From: CAVPWP01 sp050789285
Lineage (GTDB): Bacteria; Pseudomonadota; Alphaproteobacteria; Rhodobacterales; Rhodobacteraceae
Length of the DNA: 64,000 nt
Direction: 5' to 3'
Assembly: GCF_050789285.1 (NCBI RefSeq)
Contig: NZ_JBOUVX010000002.1
Coordinates: 1-64,000, forward strand
Shown: positions 54,013-63,564 of the stretch, piece by piece
How positions within the stretch are numbered: the first letter of the stretch is position 1
Layout: every line of letters starts with the position of its first letter
Translations under genes and position numbers: made by a program
Notes under the pieces: generated by a model
Database searches by the model: none
Told to the model about the DNA's origin: nothing
What the model saw: the letters and a program-made list of their open reading frames with translations, nothing else

Positions 54013-56049
54013 ATGACCACAGGCAGGGACCTTCTGTCCTCCGTCTTCGGATTCGACGATTTCCGGCCCGGACAGGCCGAGATCGTCGATGCCGTCACAC
54101 AGGGCGAGAACACGCTGGCCATCATGCCCACCGGCGGCGGCAAGTCGCTGTGCTACCAGTTGCCCGCGCTTCTGCGCGACGGGGTGACGCTGGTCGTGTC
54201 GCCGCTCATCGCGCTCATGCGCGACCAGGTTCGCGCGCTTCAGGCCGTGGGGGTCGCGGCGGGGGCGCTGACCTCGGCCAATACCCCACACGAGATCGAG
54301 GCCGTGTTCGAATCCATCGACGCGGGCGAACTCAAGCTGCTCTACATGGCGCCCGAACGGTTGTCGGCCGCCGCCACCCTGCCGCTTCTGCGACGCGCGC
54401 GCGTCAGCCTGATCGCCGTCGACGAGGCGCATTGCGTCAGCCAGTGGGGTCATGACTTCCGCCCCGATTACCTCGAGATCGGGAAGGTCCGCCGCGCCCT
54501 TGGCGTGCCGCTGGCCGCCTTCACCGCCACCGCGGACGCCGAGACGCGGGACGAGATCGTCGCGCGCCTGTTCGACGGGCAGGTGCCCCGCACCTTCCTT
54601 CGCGGCTTCGACCGGCCGAACCTGCACCTTGCCTTCGCCGTCAAAGATCACCCGCGCGCGCAGATCCTGTCCTTCGCTGCCGCCCGCCGGGGCCAATCGG
54701 GCATCGTCTATTGTGCGACCCGCGCCAAGACCGAAACGCTTGCCCAGGCGCTGGCCGAAGCCGGGCACCCTGCCTGCGCCTATCATGCCGGTCTCGACCC
54801 CGACAGGCGCCGCGAGGTCGAGGAACGGTTTTCGTCCGAGGACGGTCTGATCGTCGTCGCCACGGTTGCTTTCGGCATGGGGGTCGACAAGCCGGACGTG
54901 CGCTGGGTGGCCCACGCCGATCTGCCGAAGTCGATCGAGGCCTACTACCAGGAAATCGGCCGCGCCGGCCGCGACGGGGCGCCGGCCGACACGCTGACGC
55001 TTTATGGTCCCGACGACATTCGCCTGCGGCGGTCGCAAATCGACGAAGGGCTGGCGCCGTCCGAACGCAAGGCAGCGGACCACGGACGTCTCAACGCGCT
55101 TCTGGGTCTGGCCGAGGCGCAGGGCTGCCGCAGGTCGGTCCTTCTGCGCTATTTCGGGGAAGACCCCCCGCCCTGCGGCGCCTGCGACCTGTGCGACCGC
55201 CCGCCCGAGACCTTCGACGCCACCGAGTCCGTGCGCATGGCGCTGTCGGCGGCCTTGCGAACCGGCGAAAGCTTCGGGACCGGGCACCTCATCGATGTCC
55301 TGACAGGCACGGCGACCGACAAGGTCCGCGCCCGCCAGCACGACGCGCTTCCGACCTTCGGCGTCGGCCGCGCCACGACACGGGCAGAATGGCAGGCGAT
55401 CTTCCGCCAGATGATGGGGCGCGACCTTCTGCGTCCCGACCCGGAACGCCTTGGCGCGCTGCGCATGACCGAGGCCGCGCGTCCGGTCCTGCGCGGCGAG
55501 GAACAGGTCACGCTGCGCCGCGACACCATCACGCGCACGGCCCCTGCCCCCGCGCGGGCCCTCGTCTCGGACGACGACGCCCCGCTTCTGGCGGCGCTCA
55601 AGGCGCGCCGCCGGGCCTTTGCCGAGGCCGCGCGTGTGCCCGCCTATGTCGTCTTCACCGACCGCACTCTGATCGAGATGGCCGAACGGCGGCCCGGCAC
55701 ACTGGACGAGATGGCCCGGATCGGCGGCGTCGGCGCCACGAAGCTCGAGCGGTATGGGGCGGCCTTTCTCGAAGTGATCCGGGGCGAGGCCCCGGACGAG
55801 GTTCACCCCGCGCGGCGGAAGCTTGCCGGCCAGGCGTCGGGCACGGTCTATGACCGCCTTGTCGATGCCCAGGCGCAGCTTTCGCGGGGTGAGGATGGCC
55901 GCGACAAGCCTCTGTCGTGCTCGGCGTCGCTTCTTGCGCGTGTGGCCGAACTGGGCCGGGCCGATGCCGCGCGCCTGCGCGCGCTTCTGGGCGACCGGCG
56001 TGCCGAACGGTTCGGCGACGCCTTCCTTGCGGTCCTGCGCGACGCTTGA
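54013..56049 (+). CDS. recQ: ATP-dependent DNA helicase RecQ
   Basis: A 678-residue 3'-5' helicase for recombination and fork repair. Walker A is MPTGGGKSLCYQLP, the DEAH box VDEAHCVSQWGHDFRPDY, motif VI QEIGRAGRDG. The zinc cysteines are in CGACDLC, followed by the RQC domain and an HRDC domain (about residues 520-600). The C-terminal 60 residues form a further small helical module. The ATG at 54013 follows a purine-rich site (acaaggc). Three GAAC tetramers upstream do not fit the alphaproteobacterial LexA box. Confidence 0.95.
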   Translation: MTTGRDLLSSVFGFDDFRPGQAEIVDAVTQGENTLAIMPTGGGKSLCYQLPALLRDGVTLVVSPLIALMRDQVRALQAVGVAAGALTSANTPHEIEAVFESIDAGELKLLYMAPERLSAAATLPLLRRARVSLIAVDEAHCVSQWGHDFRPDYLEIGKVRRALGVPLAAFTATADAETRDEIVARLFDGQVPRTFLRGFDRPNLHLAFAVKDHPRAQILSFAAARRGQSGIVYCATRAKTETLAQALAEAGHPACAYHAGLDPDRRREVEERFSSEDGLIVVATVAFGMGVDKPDVRWVAHADLPKSIEAYYQEIGRAGRDGAPADTLTLYGPDDIRLRRSQIDEGLAPSERKAADHGRLNALLGLAEAQGCRRSVLLRYFGEDPPPCGACDLCDRPPETFDATESVRMALSAALRTGESFGTGHLIDVLTGTATDKVRARQHDALPTFGVGRATTRAEWQAIFRQMMGRDLLRPDPERLGALRMTEAARPVLRGEEQVTLRRDTITRTAPAPARALVSDDDAPLLAALKARRRAFAEAARVPAYVVFTDRTLIEMAERRPGTLDEMARIGGVGATKLERYGAAFLEVIRGEAPDEVHPARRKLAGQASGTVYDRLVDAQAQLSRGEDGRDKPLSCSASLLARVAELGRADAARLRALLGDRRAERFGDAFLAVLRDA

Positions 56050-56101
56050 GCGACGCGGCTTGCGGATTAGGTAGCGGCAGGAACAGGAAAGGAGCTTCGC
56101 G

Positions 56102-56896
56102 ATGCTGATCGTTCTGTCACCGGCCAAGCGGCTCGATTGGTCCGAAACGGGGCTTCAGACCACCGAACCCGTCTTTCCGCGCGATGCGGCGCGACTTGCC
56201 GGACACGCCCGCCAGCTGACGCTTGGCGATCTGAAGGCGTTGATGGGCCTGTCAGATGACCTTGCGCGCCTCAACCGTGACCGCTTCCGGGCCTTCACAC
56301 CCGACCCCGACCCGGAAACGACGCGCCCCGCAATCCTCGCCTTCGCCGGCGACACATATGTCGGCCTCGATGCGCGGTCACTTGACAGCGAAGCGCTCGA
56401 CTGGGCGCAGGACCATCTGCGCATCCTCTCGGGCCTTTACGGTCTGCTGCGCCCCCGCGACGCGATCCAGCCCTACCGGCTCGAGATGGGCAGCCGTCTG
56501 AAGACGCGGCGCGGCACATCGCTTTACGACTTCTGGGGGGACCGGATCGCAACGGCCTTGAACGAGGCGGCCGGCGCAATCGGCACGGACGTGATCCTGA
56601 ACTGCGCGAGCCAGGAATACTTCGGCGCGGTCGATCGCAAGCGCCTGACGGTGCGGGTCCTGACCCCCGCCTTCCTCGAGGACCGCGACGGCGAGGGTCG
56701 GACCATCGGACTTTTCGCGAAGCGCGCCCGGGGCGCAATGGCGCGCTTCGTCATCGACCGTCGGATCACCAGCCCCGAGGGTCTGAAGGAATTCGACACG
56801 ATGGGCTACCGCTTCGACCCCGTGGCAAGCACGCCCGACACGCCGGTCTTCCGGCGGCCCTATGGCGCCGAGGAGGCGCTGAAAGAGGCGTCATAG
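56102..56896 (+). CDS. yaaA: Peroxide stress protein YaaA
   Basis: A 264-residue protein of the YaaA/DUF328 family, which lowers free iron and limits DNA damage during peroxide stress. Typical segments are MLIVLSPAKRLDW, FAGDTYVGLDARSL, LSGLYGLLRPRDAIQPYRLEMG and NCASQEYFGAVD. AAAGGAG precedes the ATG. Its last 37 bp overlap, in antisense, the end of the histidine kinase gene. Confidence 0.93.
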   Translation: MLIVLSPAKRLDWSETGLQTTEPVFPRDAARLAGHARQLTLGDLKALMGLSDDLARLNRDRFRAFTPDPDPETTRPAILAFAGDTYVGLDARSLDSEALDWAQDHLRILSGLYGLLRPRDAIQPYRLEMGSRLKTRRGTSLYDFWGDRIATALNEAAGAIGTDVILNCASQEYFGAVDRKRLTVRVLTPAFLEDRDGEGRTIGLFAKRARGAMARFVIDRRITSPEGLKEFDTMGYRFDPVASTPDTPVFRRPYGAEEALKEAS

Positions 56897-59766
56897 CTTC
56901 GGCGGCGGAACAACAAAGGCGCAGGTGGGCCTTCGGCGATATCGTCGCTCAGACCGCCTGCCTTGGCGCCGGCATCGGGGGTGACGGGGCCGGACAGGTC
57001 ACCCGTCGCGGGGGCGTCGGCCACCCTGCCAGACGGCGCCTCTGACACCCTGGCTGTCTCGCTTTCCGCACCGGTCGCGATCCCGGCTACTACCCATTCG
57101 ACAGACGGGACGGGGTGCCCGGAAGGGTTGGCGTCCGGCCGCTCGGTCGCCAGGTCGGTCGCCGTGTCGGCGTCAGCCGAAACTTCGGCATGCTCGGGTG
57201 CCATGAAGGCCGGGCGTTGCGGCGCCCTTGCACCGGAACCGCCCGACGGCTTCGAGGCCTGCGTTGGCTCGGGCGAGGTGGCGGCGGTTCCGTCCGCAGA
57301 TTCCGCAGCCTCGGCGCATGGGCCGGAGGCGTCTAAAGCGGCAGGATCGATGAGAGCGGAGTCCGTTCCATCCGGGTCCCGCGCGACGCCTGTCCGGGGA
57401 CCCGACCCTGCCCTGCGATCGTCGATGCCGAGGTCCGCCTCGCCGTCCTGCGCATCCAGGACGCCCGGCGTGGGCCGATCGGGCGCGGGGATCGGTGGCA
57501 GCGCGTCTTCCGGGCAGGCCACAAGGATGTATTCCTCAAGCGCGGTCTTCTTCAGCGGCTTGGTGAGGTAGTAGTCAACCCCGGTCGCAAGAATTTCGCG
57601 TGCATGATGTTCCATCGCATGGGCCGTGATCGCCACGATCGGCGTTCGCGGCAGGCCCTCTTCCGCCTCGATCGCGCGAATGCGGCGGGCGGCTTCCTTG
57701 CCGTCCATGAGCGGCATCGAGATATCGGTGAAGATCAGGTCGGGGCGGGCGCGGCGGAAGCTTTGCACCGCTTCGGCACCATTGCCCACGATTTCAAGCT
57801 CGATCGCCATGGCCTTCACCATGCTCGAGAAGACGAACTGATTGGTCTTGTTGTCCTCGGCCAGCAGCACCCGCATCTGCCGTGGCCCGTCGCCCCCCAA
57901 GGTCTCGGGCCCATCGGGATAAGGTTCGGCGCGATCCGCATCGATCGGCTGCCGGGCCGCAGGGTCCGCCTCGGCACCGCAAAGCGGCACCTCGCGTGAC
58001 GCGCCCGGCGCGACCGCGCCGGCGGGCTTGACGGCCTGCGCAAGCACCGCCGCGAGTTCGCGGCGCATCAAGGGCCGGGCCATCGCGGCCGTCACCTCGA
58101 AGGGGGGCGCAGGTTTGGCGCTGGGGGAGGCGGTCAGAAGGAAGACCGCCGGTCCCTGCCCGGGCACTGCCCACCGGCCCTGCACCAGCGCTTCGGGAAG
58201 TCCCGGCGCCTGGGCAAGGGCCGCGGCGACGAAAACCGCGTCCTGCGCGGCAGGATCGACGGCGTCTTCCCAACGCTCCACCACGTCGACCGAAAGCCCC
58301 AGGGCGACCAGTTGCTTCTCGGTGATCGAGCGCGCGATCCCGGGGGCGTCGATCAGAAGCGCCCGCCGCATCCAGTCGGGGGCGCGATAGGGCTGGTCAA
58401 GCGCGCCCTTCGCCGCCGCCATCGTCACGTGGAAGCCAAAGCCCGATCCGCGCCCAAGCTCGGACTCGACCCAGATCTCGCCGCCCATCAACCCGACGAG
58501 ACGCCGCGTGATGGCCAGACCAAGGCCGGTGCCGTCGTGCAGCCGGGCACTTCCCTCGTCGACGCGATTGAACTCGCCGAAAATGTGTTCAAGCCGGTCC
58601 ACCGGGATGCCGATGCCGGTGTCTTCGACAGTGACGTGCACGCGCCACGTCCCGTCGTCGTCCGCCGGCAGCCCGACCACCGCGATCGAGACGTGTCCGG
58701 CGTCAGTGAACTTGATCGCGTTGCCGACAAGGTTCGTCAGGATCTGCCGGACGCGGCCCGGATCGCCCACGAAGTTGGTGGGCAGGAACATGTCATAGTC
58801 GACGGCGACCTGCAGGCCCTTGTCCTGAGCGGCCGGCAGCAGCAGGGTCACAATCTCCTGGATGCAGCGCTCAAGGTCGAAGGGCTCGGGGTGCAGGTCC
58901 AGCTTCTCGGCCTCGATCTTGGAGTAGTCGAGGATATCGTTGATGATGACCAGAAGCGCCTCGCCCGAGTTCTTGATCGTCTCGACATACAGTCGCTGCT
59001 CGTCGCTCAGCCCGGTTTCTTCAAGAAGCTGGGCCATGCCGACGACCCCGTTCATCGGTGTGCGGATCTCGTGGCTCATGTTGGCGAGAAAGGCGGACTT
59101 GGCGCGGTTCGCGGCCTCGGCCTTGTCGCGCGCATCCTCAAGCTGGGCCTCGCGCCGGATCGTCTCAGTGATGTTGAGCGCAAGCGTGACCATGTCGCCG
59201 TCCCGCGTGCGCCGGTCGATCAGCTTGACGAACTCGCCATTCCAAAGGCGCAGGACGATCGGTTCGATGACCTCCTGTCGCCAGCGCGCGCGCATCATCT
59301 CGCGCCAGTCCGACCGCGTCAGACCTTCGGTGTCGACGATGCCTTCGTCGGTCATCAGGTCCAGCAGCATGTCGGTGTGGATGCCCGGGCGCACCATGTC
59401 GAGCCCGTCGAACGCCGCCAGATAGGCGCGGTTCGCCGCCACCATGATGTTCGCCGAATCGAAAACCGCGAACCCGTCGCGGATGGTCTCGAGCGAATCC
59501 CAAAGCCGCCGTTCGGCGATCTGAACCGCGCTTTCGGCCCGGGCAAGATGCTGCTGGGCGACCACGAAATCGTCGCGCAGGGTCTCGGCCTGCCGCCGCG
59601 CCGCCTCCACTTCCTGCCGCTGACCGATGACTTCTTCGGAAAGACCCCGCGCATGCGCCGCGATAGCGCCGTTGGCCGAATAGAGTTCGGCCCGCTTGAG
59701 GTCGAGCATCCGTTCAGCGGCAAGACGCGCTCGCCGCTCTTCCGCCAGCCGGTCGGTCAGATCCAT
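56860..59766 (-). CDS. Hybrid sensor histidine kinase/response regulator with disordered tail
   Basis: A 968-residue cytoplasmic sensor without membrane helices. It has an N-terminal coiled coil (about 1-90), a PAS-like domain (about 90-205), HisKA with H232 in NMSHEIRTPMNG, an HATPase (N-box around 335-352, DTGIGIP at 382-388, DGTGLGLAI at 411-419), a degenerate receiver-like region (about 466-580) and a receiver (about 631-745, phospho-acceptor D681 in IFTDISMPL). The last 215 or so residues are Ala/Pro/Asp/Ser-rich and lack a fold. The ATG at 59766 starts MDLTDRLAEERR. Partner and stimulus unknown. Confidence 0.88.
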   Translation of the reverse strand: MDLTDRLAEERRARLAAERMLDLKRAELYSANGAIAAHARGLSEEVIGQRQEVEAARRQAETLRDDFVVAQQHLARAESAVQIAERRLWDSLETIRDGFAVFDSANIMVAANRAYLAAFDGLDMVRPGIHTDMLLDLMTDEGIVDTEGLTRSDWREMMRARWRQEVIEPIVLRLWNGEFVKLIDRRTRDGDMVTLALNITETIRREAQLEDARDKAEAANRAKSAFLANMSHEIRTPMNGVVGMAQLLEETGLSDEQRLYVETIKNSGEALLVIINDILDYSKIEAEKLDLHPEPFDLERCIQEIVTLLLPAAQDKGLQVAVDYDMFLPTNFVGDPGRVRQILTNLVGNAIKFTDAGHVSIAVVGLPADDDGTWRVHVTVEDTGIGIPVDRLEHIFGEFNRVDEGSARLHDGTGLGLAITRRLVGLMGGEIWVESELGRGSGFGFHVTMAAAKGALDQPYRAPDWMRRALLIDAPGIARSITEKQLVALGLSVDVVERWEDAVDPAAQDAVFVAAALAQAPGLPEALVQGRWAVPGQGPAVFLLTASPSAKPAPPFEVTAAMARPLMRRELAAVLAQAVKPAGAVAPGASREVPLCGAEADPAARQPIDADRAEPYPDGPETLGGDGPRQMRVLLAEDNKTNQFVFSSMVKAMAIELEIVGNGAEAVQSFRRARPDLIFTDISMPLMDGKEAARRIRAIEAEEGLPRTPIVAITAHAMEHHAREILATGVDYYLTKPLKKTALEEYILVACPEDALPPIPAPDRPTPGVLDAQDGEADLGIDDRRAGSGPRTGVARDPDGTDSALIDPAALDASGPCAEAAESADGTAATSPEPTQASKPSGGSGARAPQRPAFMAPEHAEVSADADTATDLATERPDANPSGHPVPSVEWVVAGIATGAESETARVSEAPSGRVADAPATGDLSGPVTPDAGAKAGGLSDDIAEGPPAPLLFRRRSYDASFSASSAP

Positions 59767-59856
59767 CGCGCGCCTCCGTTTTGCCCCGTGTCCGAACGGG
59801 CCGATCATCGCGCGCGGGGTGTAAAGAAGCCCTTAAGTCCGGCCGGCCGCCCTCGG

Positions 59857-61032
59857 TCAGATCCGCTCGATCGCAAGGGCGATGCCCTGCCCTCCGCCGA
59901 TGCACATCGTCACCAGCGCAAGGCTGCCGCCGATGCGGTCAAGCTCGTACATCGCCTTGATGGTGATGATCGCGCCAGTGGCCCCCACGGGATGTCCGAG
60001 CGCGATGGCCCCGCCATTGGGATTGACCTTGTCGTCGGGCAGGCCCAGTTCGCGGCTCACCGCGATGGCCTGCGCGGCGAAAGCCTCGTTCGATTCGATC
60101 ACGTCGAAATCGCCCACGGCAAGGCCCGTCCGCTCCAGCAGGCGGCGGACGGCGGGCACGGGCCCGATCCCCATGACCTCGGGGCGCACCCCGGCATGGG
60201 CATAGCCCCTCACGCGGAAGCCGGGCTTCAGACCATGGGCCTGCGCCGCATCGGCGCGCGCCAGAACCAGTGCCCCCGCCCCGTCGTTCAGCCCGCTCGC
60301 GTTGCCGGCCGTGACCGTCCCGTCCTTCCGGAAGGCCGGCCGCAGACCGGCCAGAGCTTCGGCGGTGGTCGCTTTAGGATGCTCGTCGGTGTCGAAGGCA
60401 ATCGTCTCGCGCCGGCCCTTCACCTCGACCGGCACGATCTGCGCGGCGAACCGCCCTTCGGCGATGGCCCGCGCCGCACGCGCCTGGCTTTCAAGCGCGA
60501 AGGCGTCCTGCGCCGCGCGCGTCACACCGTGCTCGTCGGCCACGTTCTCGGCCGTCACCCCCATATGACCGGTGCCGAACGGACAGTTGAGCGCCCCCAG
60601 CATCATGTCCTGCGCCGGCGTGTCGCCCATCTTCTGGCCCCAGCGCGCGGTGGGAAGGATGAAGGGGGATCGGCTCATGCTTTCGGCTCCGCCCGCCAGT
60701 CCGAAATCGGCATCGCCCAGCTCAAGCGCCTGAACCACCGACACGATCGCCTGCACACCCGAACCGCACAAGCGGTTGACGTTCATCGCCGGAACGGTCT
60801 CGGGCACGCCGGCCTCCATCGCAGCGGCCCGACTCAGATACATGTCGCGAGGCTCGGTATTGATGACATGTCCGAAGACGACCTGACCCACCGCGCCTGG
60901 CTCGATCCCCGCGCGCGCGATCGCCGCGCGCGAGACCGTGGCGCCCAGCGCGATCGGCGGCGTTGCCGCAAGCGCTCCGCCGAAGCTGCCGATCGCGGTG
61001 CGCGCACCGGAAAGAATGACGATGCCGGTCAT
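59857..61032 (-). CDS. Acetyl-CoA acetyltransferase (thiolase)
   Basis: A 391-residue thiolase. C89 is in NVNRLCGSGVQAI; the remaining active-site motifs are ESNEAFA, GGAIALGHPVGATG and CIGGGQG. It joins two acetyl-CoA or cleaves 3-ketoacyl-CoA. It resembles BktB-type enzymes with broad substrate range. Monocistronic-looking, 91 bp beyond a MarR-type gene on the same strand. Confidence 0.93.
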   Translation of the reverse strand: MTGIVILSGARTAIGSFGGALAATPPIALGATVSRAAIARAGIEPGAVGQVVFGHVINTEPRDMYLSRAAAMEAGVPETVPAMNVNRLCGSGVQAIVSVVQALELGDADFGLAGGAESMSRSPFILPTARWGQKMGDTPAQDMMLGALNCPFGTGHMGVTAENVADEHGVTRAAQDAFALESQARAARAIAEGRFAAQIVPVEVKGRRETIAFDTDEHPKATTAEALAGLRPAFRKDGTVTAGNASGLNDGAGALVLARADAAQAHGLKPGFRVRGYAHAGVRPEVMGIGPVPAVRRLLERTGLAVGDFDVIESNEAFAAQAIAVSRELGLPDDKVNPNGGAIALGHPVGATGAIITIKAMYELDRIGGSLALVTMCIGGGQGIALAIERI

Positions 61033-61123
61033 GGGGGCCTCCCTCCTGTAATCCCGCCATCCATCCTAGCGGTCGGCGACCGCGTGCGCATCCCAAACGC
61101 TGCGTCGTCGCGCCAGCGCCCGG

Positions 61124-61549
61124 TCAGCGAAGCGTGGTCAGAACGGCAAGCGCCGCGCGAAACGCCTCGCCATGGTCGCCAAGCTCGTCCATCACCCGGG
61201 CTTCATAGGTCATGGCCTCGGGCAGAACCTTGTCGACCAGCGCACGCCCGGCTTCGGTCAATGACAGCTCGACCAGACGGCGGTCGCCGTTGTTCACCTG
61301 TTTCGAGACATACCCCGCCGCCTCGAGACGGCTGGCCGCCCGGCTGATCTTCGATTTGTCCATCTCGACCCTGGCGTGGATCTCGCGCACGCTGACCGCG
61401 TCGACGCGGCTCAGGTACGCCAGAACCCTCCATTCGGGTATCGAGATCCCGAACCGCTTCTGATGCGTTCGCGCAAATTCCCTGCTGACCCTCTCAGCCG
61501 CCACGGCAAGCTGATAGGGCAGGAATCCCTCAAGGACGAACCTCGTCAC
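61124..61549 (-). CDS. MarR-family transcriptional regulator
   Basis: A 141-residue regulator. The winged helix includes ISIPEWRVLAYLSRVDAVSVREIHARVEMDKSKISRAASRLEAAGYV, and the wing is VNNGDRRLVELSLTEAG. The start is GTG at 61549 with GGGGAG upstream; the longer frame adds unrelated residues. It lies upstream of the thiolase gene in the same direction and might control it. Confidence 0.88.
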   Translation of the reverse strand: MTRFVLEGFLPYQLAVAAERVSREFARTHQKRFGISIPEWRVLAYLSRVDAVSVREIHARVEMDKSKISRAASRLEAAGYVSKQVNNGDRRLVELSLTEAGRALVDKVLPEAMTYEARVMDELGDHGEAFRAALAVLTTLR

Positions 61550-61646
61550 TTTACTCTCCCCTGTCACCACACATCCGCAAGGACGCCACGAAAGGCGCCA
61601 CGACGCAAGTCGCGGGTCCATGATTGGGAGCGAAACCCCGAAATTT

Positions 61647-62747
61647 TCAGCCGAAAGTGCCCCGCAGCCCGCCGGTCTGGCCCCGATCCAGCAGGATATG
61701 GTCCAGCAGGACGCAGGCCGCCATCGCCTCGGCCACCGGGACCGCGCGGATTCCGACACAGGGATCGTGCCGGCCCTTGGTCACAAGGTCGACTGCCTGC
61801 CCGGCCCGGTTGATGGTCCGGCGCGGCGTCAGGATCGACGACGTTGGCTTCACCGCAAAGCGCACCACGATGTCCTGACCGGTCGAGATGCCGCCAAGGA
61901 TGCCGCCAGCATGGTTCGAGGCATAGACCGGACCCTCCGGACCCATCGAGATCTCGTCCGCGTTCTCGACGCCGGTCAGCGCGGCCGACGCCATCCCGTC
62001 GCCGATCTCGACCCCCTTGACCGCGTTGATCGACATCATCGCCGCGGCCAGATCGGTGTCGAGCTTGCCATAGACCGGCGCGCCAAGACCTGGCGGGAAG
62101 CCTGTGCAGGCCACCTCGATCACCGCGCCGACCGAGTTGCCCGATTTGCGCAGATCGTCCAGATACTCGGCCCAGTCAGCCGCCGCGACGGGGTCGGGCG
62201 TCCAGAAGGGATTGCGGTCGATCTCGTCACGATCAAAGCGCGCGCGGTCGATCGCCCGTGGACCCATCTGCACCATGTAGCCGGTGATCGACGCCGCCGG
62301 CAGCAATCGTGCCAGCGCCGCCCGCGCCACGCCGCCCGCGGCCACCCGCGCCGCCGTTTCACGCGCGCTCGACCGGCCACCGCCGCGATAGTCGCGGATG
62401 CCGTACTTCTGCCAGTAGGTGATGTCGGCGTGGCCCGGACGGAACGCCTCGGCGATCTCGCCGTAGTCTTTCGACCGCTGATCGGTGTTGCGGATCATCA
62501 GCTGGATCGGCGTTCCGGTGGTCCGCCCCTCGAAGACACCCGACAGGATCTCGACTTCGTCAGCCTCGCGGCGCTGGGTCGTATAGCGCGATTGCCCGGG
62601 CTTGCGCCGGTCAAGCCAGACCTGGATGTCGGCCTCGGCCAGCGGCACGCCCGGGGGGCAACCGTCGACGGTCGCGCCCAGCGCCGGCCCGTGGCTTTCG
62701 CCCCAGGTCGTCACGCGGAAGAGATGTCCGAATGTGTTCAGGCTCAT
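61647..62747 (-). CDS. aroC: Chorismate synthase
   Basis: A 366-residue FMN-dependent enzyme that converts EPSP to chorismate, last step of the shikimate pathway. Motifs are GHLFRVTTWGESHGPALG, RRKPGQSRYTTQR, YRGGGRSSARETAARVAAG and VKGVEIGDG. Length is standard. The ATG at 62747 fits the family N-terminus MSxNTFGHLFRV. Divergent from the exported unknown gene across a 214-bp region with a repeat. Confidence 0.96.
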   Translation of the reverse strand: MSLNTFGHLFRVTTWGESHGPALGATVDGCPPGVPLAEADIQVWLDRRKPGQSRYTTQRREADEVEILSGVFEGRTTGTPIQLMIRNTDQRSKDYGEIAEAFRPGHADITYWQKYGIRDYRGGGRSSARETAARVAAGGVARAALARLLPAASITGYMVQMGPRAIDRARFDRDEIDRNPFWTPDPVAAADWAEYLDDLRKSGNSVGAVIEVACTGFPPGLGAPVYGKLDTDLAAAMMSINAVKGVEIGDGMASAALTGVENADEISMGPEGPVYASNHAGGILGGISTGQDIVVRFAVKPTSSILTPRRTINRAGQAVDLVTKGRHDPCVGIRAVPVAEAMAACVLLDHILLDRGQTGGLRGTFG

Positions 62748-62815
62748 GCGGCGACGCCTACCCCCAAACCGTCCCCGCCTCAAGAAGCGGAACGCAAGGC
62801 GCCTCCATCGACCCG

Positions 62816-62876
62816 GAAATATCCCGGGGGCGTCGCCGAAAGGCGACGGGGGCAGAGCCCCCGCACCTCTTTTTTC
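62816..62876 (+). repeat. GC-rich double-hairpin repeat with T-run
   Basis: Two adjacent stem-loops, CGTCGCC-GAAA-GGCGACG (62831-62848) and GGGGGC-AGA-GCCCCC (62848-62862), are followed by a T-run (62870-62875) on the plus strand. This looks like the GC-rich intergenic repeats common in Rhodobacteraceae. It has the form of an intrinsic terminator but lies between divergent genes, 86 bp upstream of the plus-strand gene, where no known transcript should end. Confidence 0.6.
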
Positions 62877-62961
62877 TGGCCCGATGTAGGAATCCGCCCC
62901 CCGCAGGACGTCTTCTGGGTATCGGCGTCAATCGGGGCGTCGGCCAGATGGAGACAGACCA

Positions 62962-63546
62962 ATGAAAATCCTTCTTTGCGCCCTCGCGGTTTCGACCGCC
63001 GCGTGCGCCGCCCTGCCGGCGCTGTCCGACGCCTCTGGCGCCGCGACGCTTCGGACGCTTCACGGAACCTATGTCAGCCCCGCCGTCGAAGAGTGGTACG
63101 GTGGCTACGGCACGCGAGAGTTCGTCTTCGCCGACGGGCAATGGAGCCTCATCTTCACCCATGCTCTCGATCCCGCGATGACGATGCGCACGTTCCAGTT
63201 CCGCACCGGCGGCGCCTATCGCGTCGGCGCGGCCTCGCAGATCGTCGAAGGGGCCTACGACACGGTTTTCGACGAGGATTGGAAACATGTCACCCTGCTC
63301 ACCGACGTGCCCGAGATCATCGCCGGGATGGGCATGGCGGACTGCGGACTGACCGTGAACCTCGAAACCGACATCTCCGCCAGCGGCTGCGCCGCATGGG
63401 CCCCGGTCGCGGTCTGTGGCGAGGATCACGATCTGATCGCTCTGTCCGACGAAGGGCTTCACTTCGGCCAGCGTCCCGCCGACAACGACATGTGCACAGC
63501 CGACAAGCGGCCCACCGCCCTTCTTCCCGCCGTCGTGGCGCGCTGA
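62962..63546 (+). CDS. Exported hypothetical protein
   Basis: A 194-residue protein with a cleavable signal peptide (hydrophobic to about residue 18, AACAALPALS), which might also be a weak lipobox. The mature part is acidic and beta-rich, with the motif LHGTYVSP and four cysteines that could form two disulfides. I recognise no domain. It is 18 bp upstream of the YCII gene and probably in its operon. Confidence 0.65.
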   Translation: MKILLCALAVSTAACAALPALSDASGAATLRTLHGTYVSPAVEEWYGGYGTREFVFADGQWSLIFTHALDPAMTMRTFQFRTGGAYRVGAASQIVEGAYDTVFDEDWKHVTLLTDVPEIIAGMGMADCGLTVNLETDISASGCAAWAPVAVCGEDHDLIALSDEGLHFGQRPADNDMCTADKRPTALLPAVVAR

Positions 63547-63564
63547 CGATCAGAGGACAGACCG

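Noticed and set aside
53590..56127. 845-codon open frame on the minus strand opposite recQ
   Set aside because: Low-complexity antisense shadow of recQ with no conserved motif.
58312..61347. 1011-codon open frame on the plus strand opposite the kinase and thiolase
   Set aside because: Antisense to two clear gene families with compositionally biased translation; no start context or domain.
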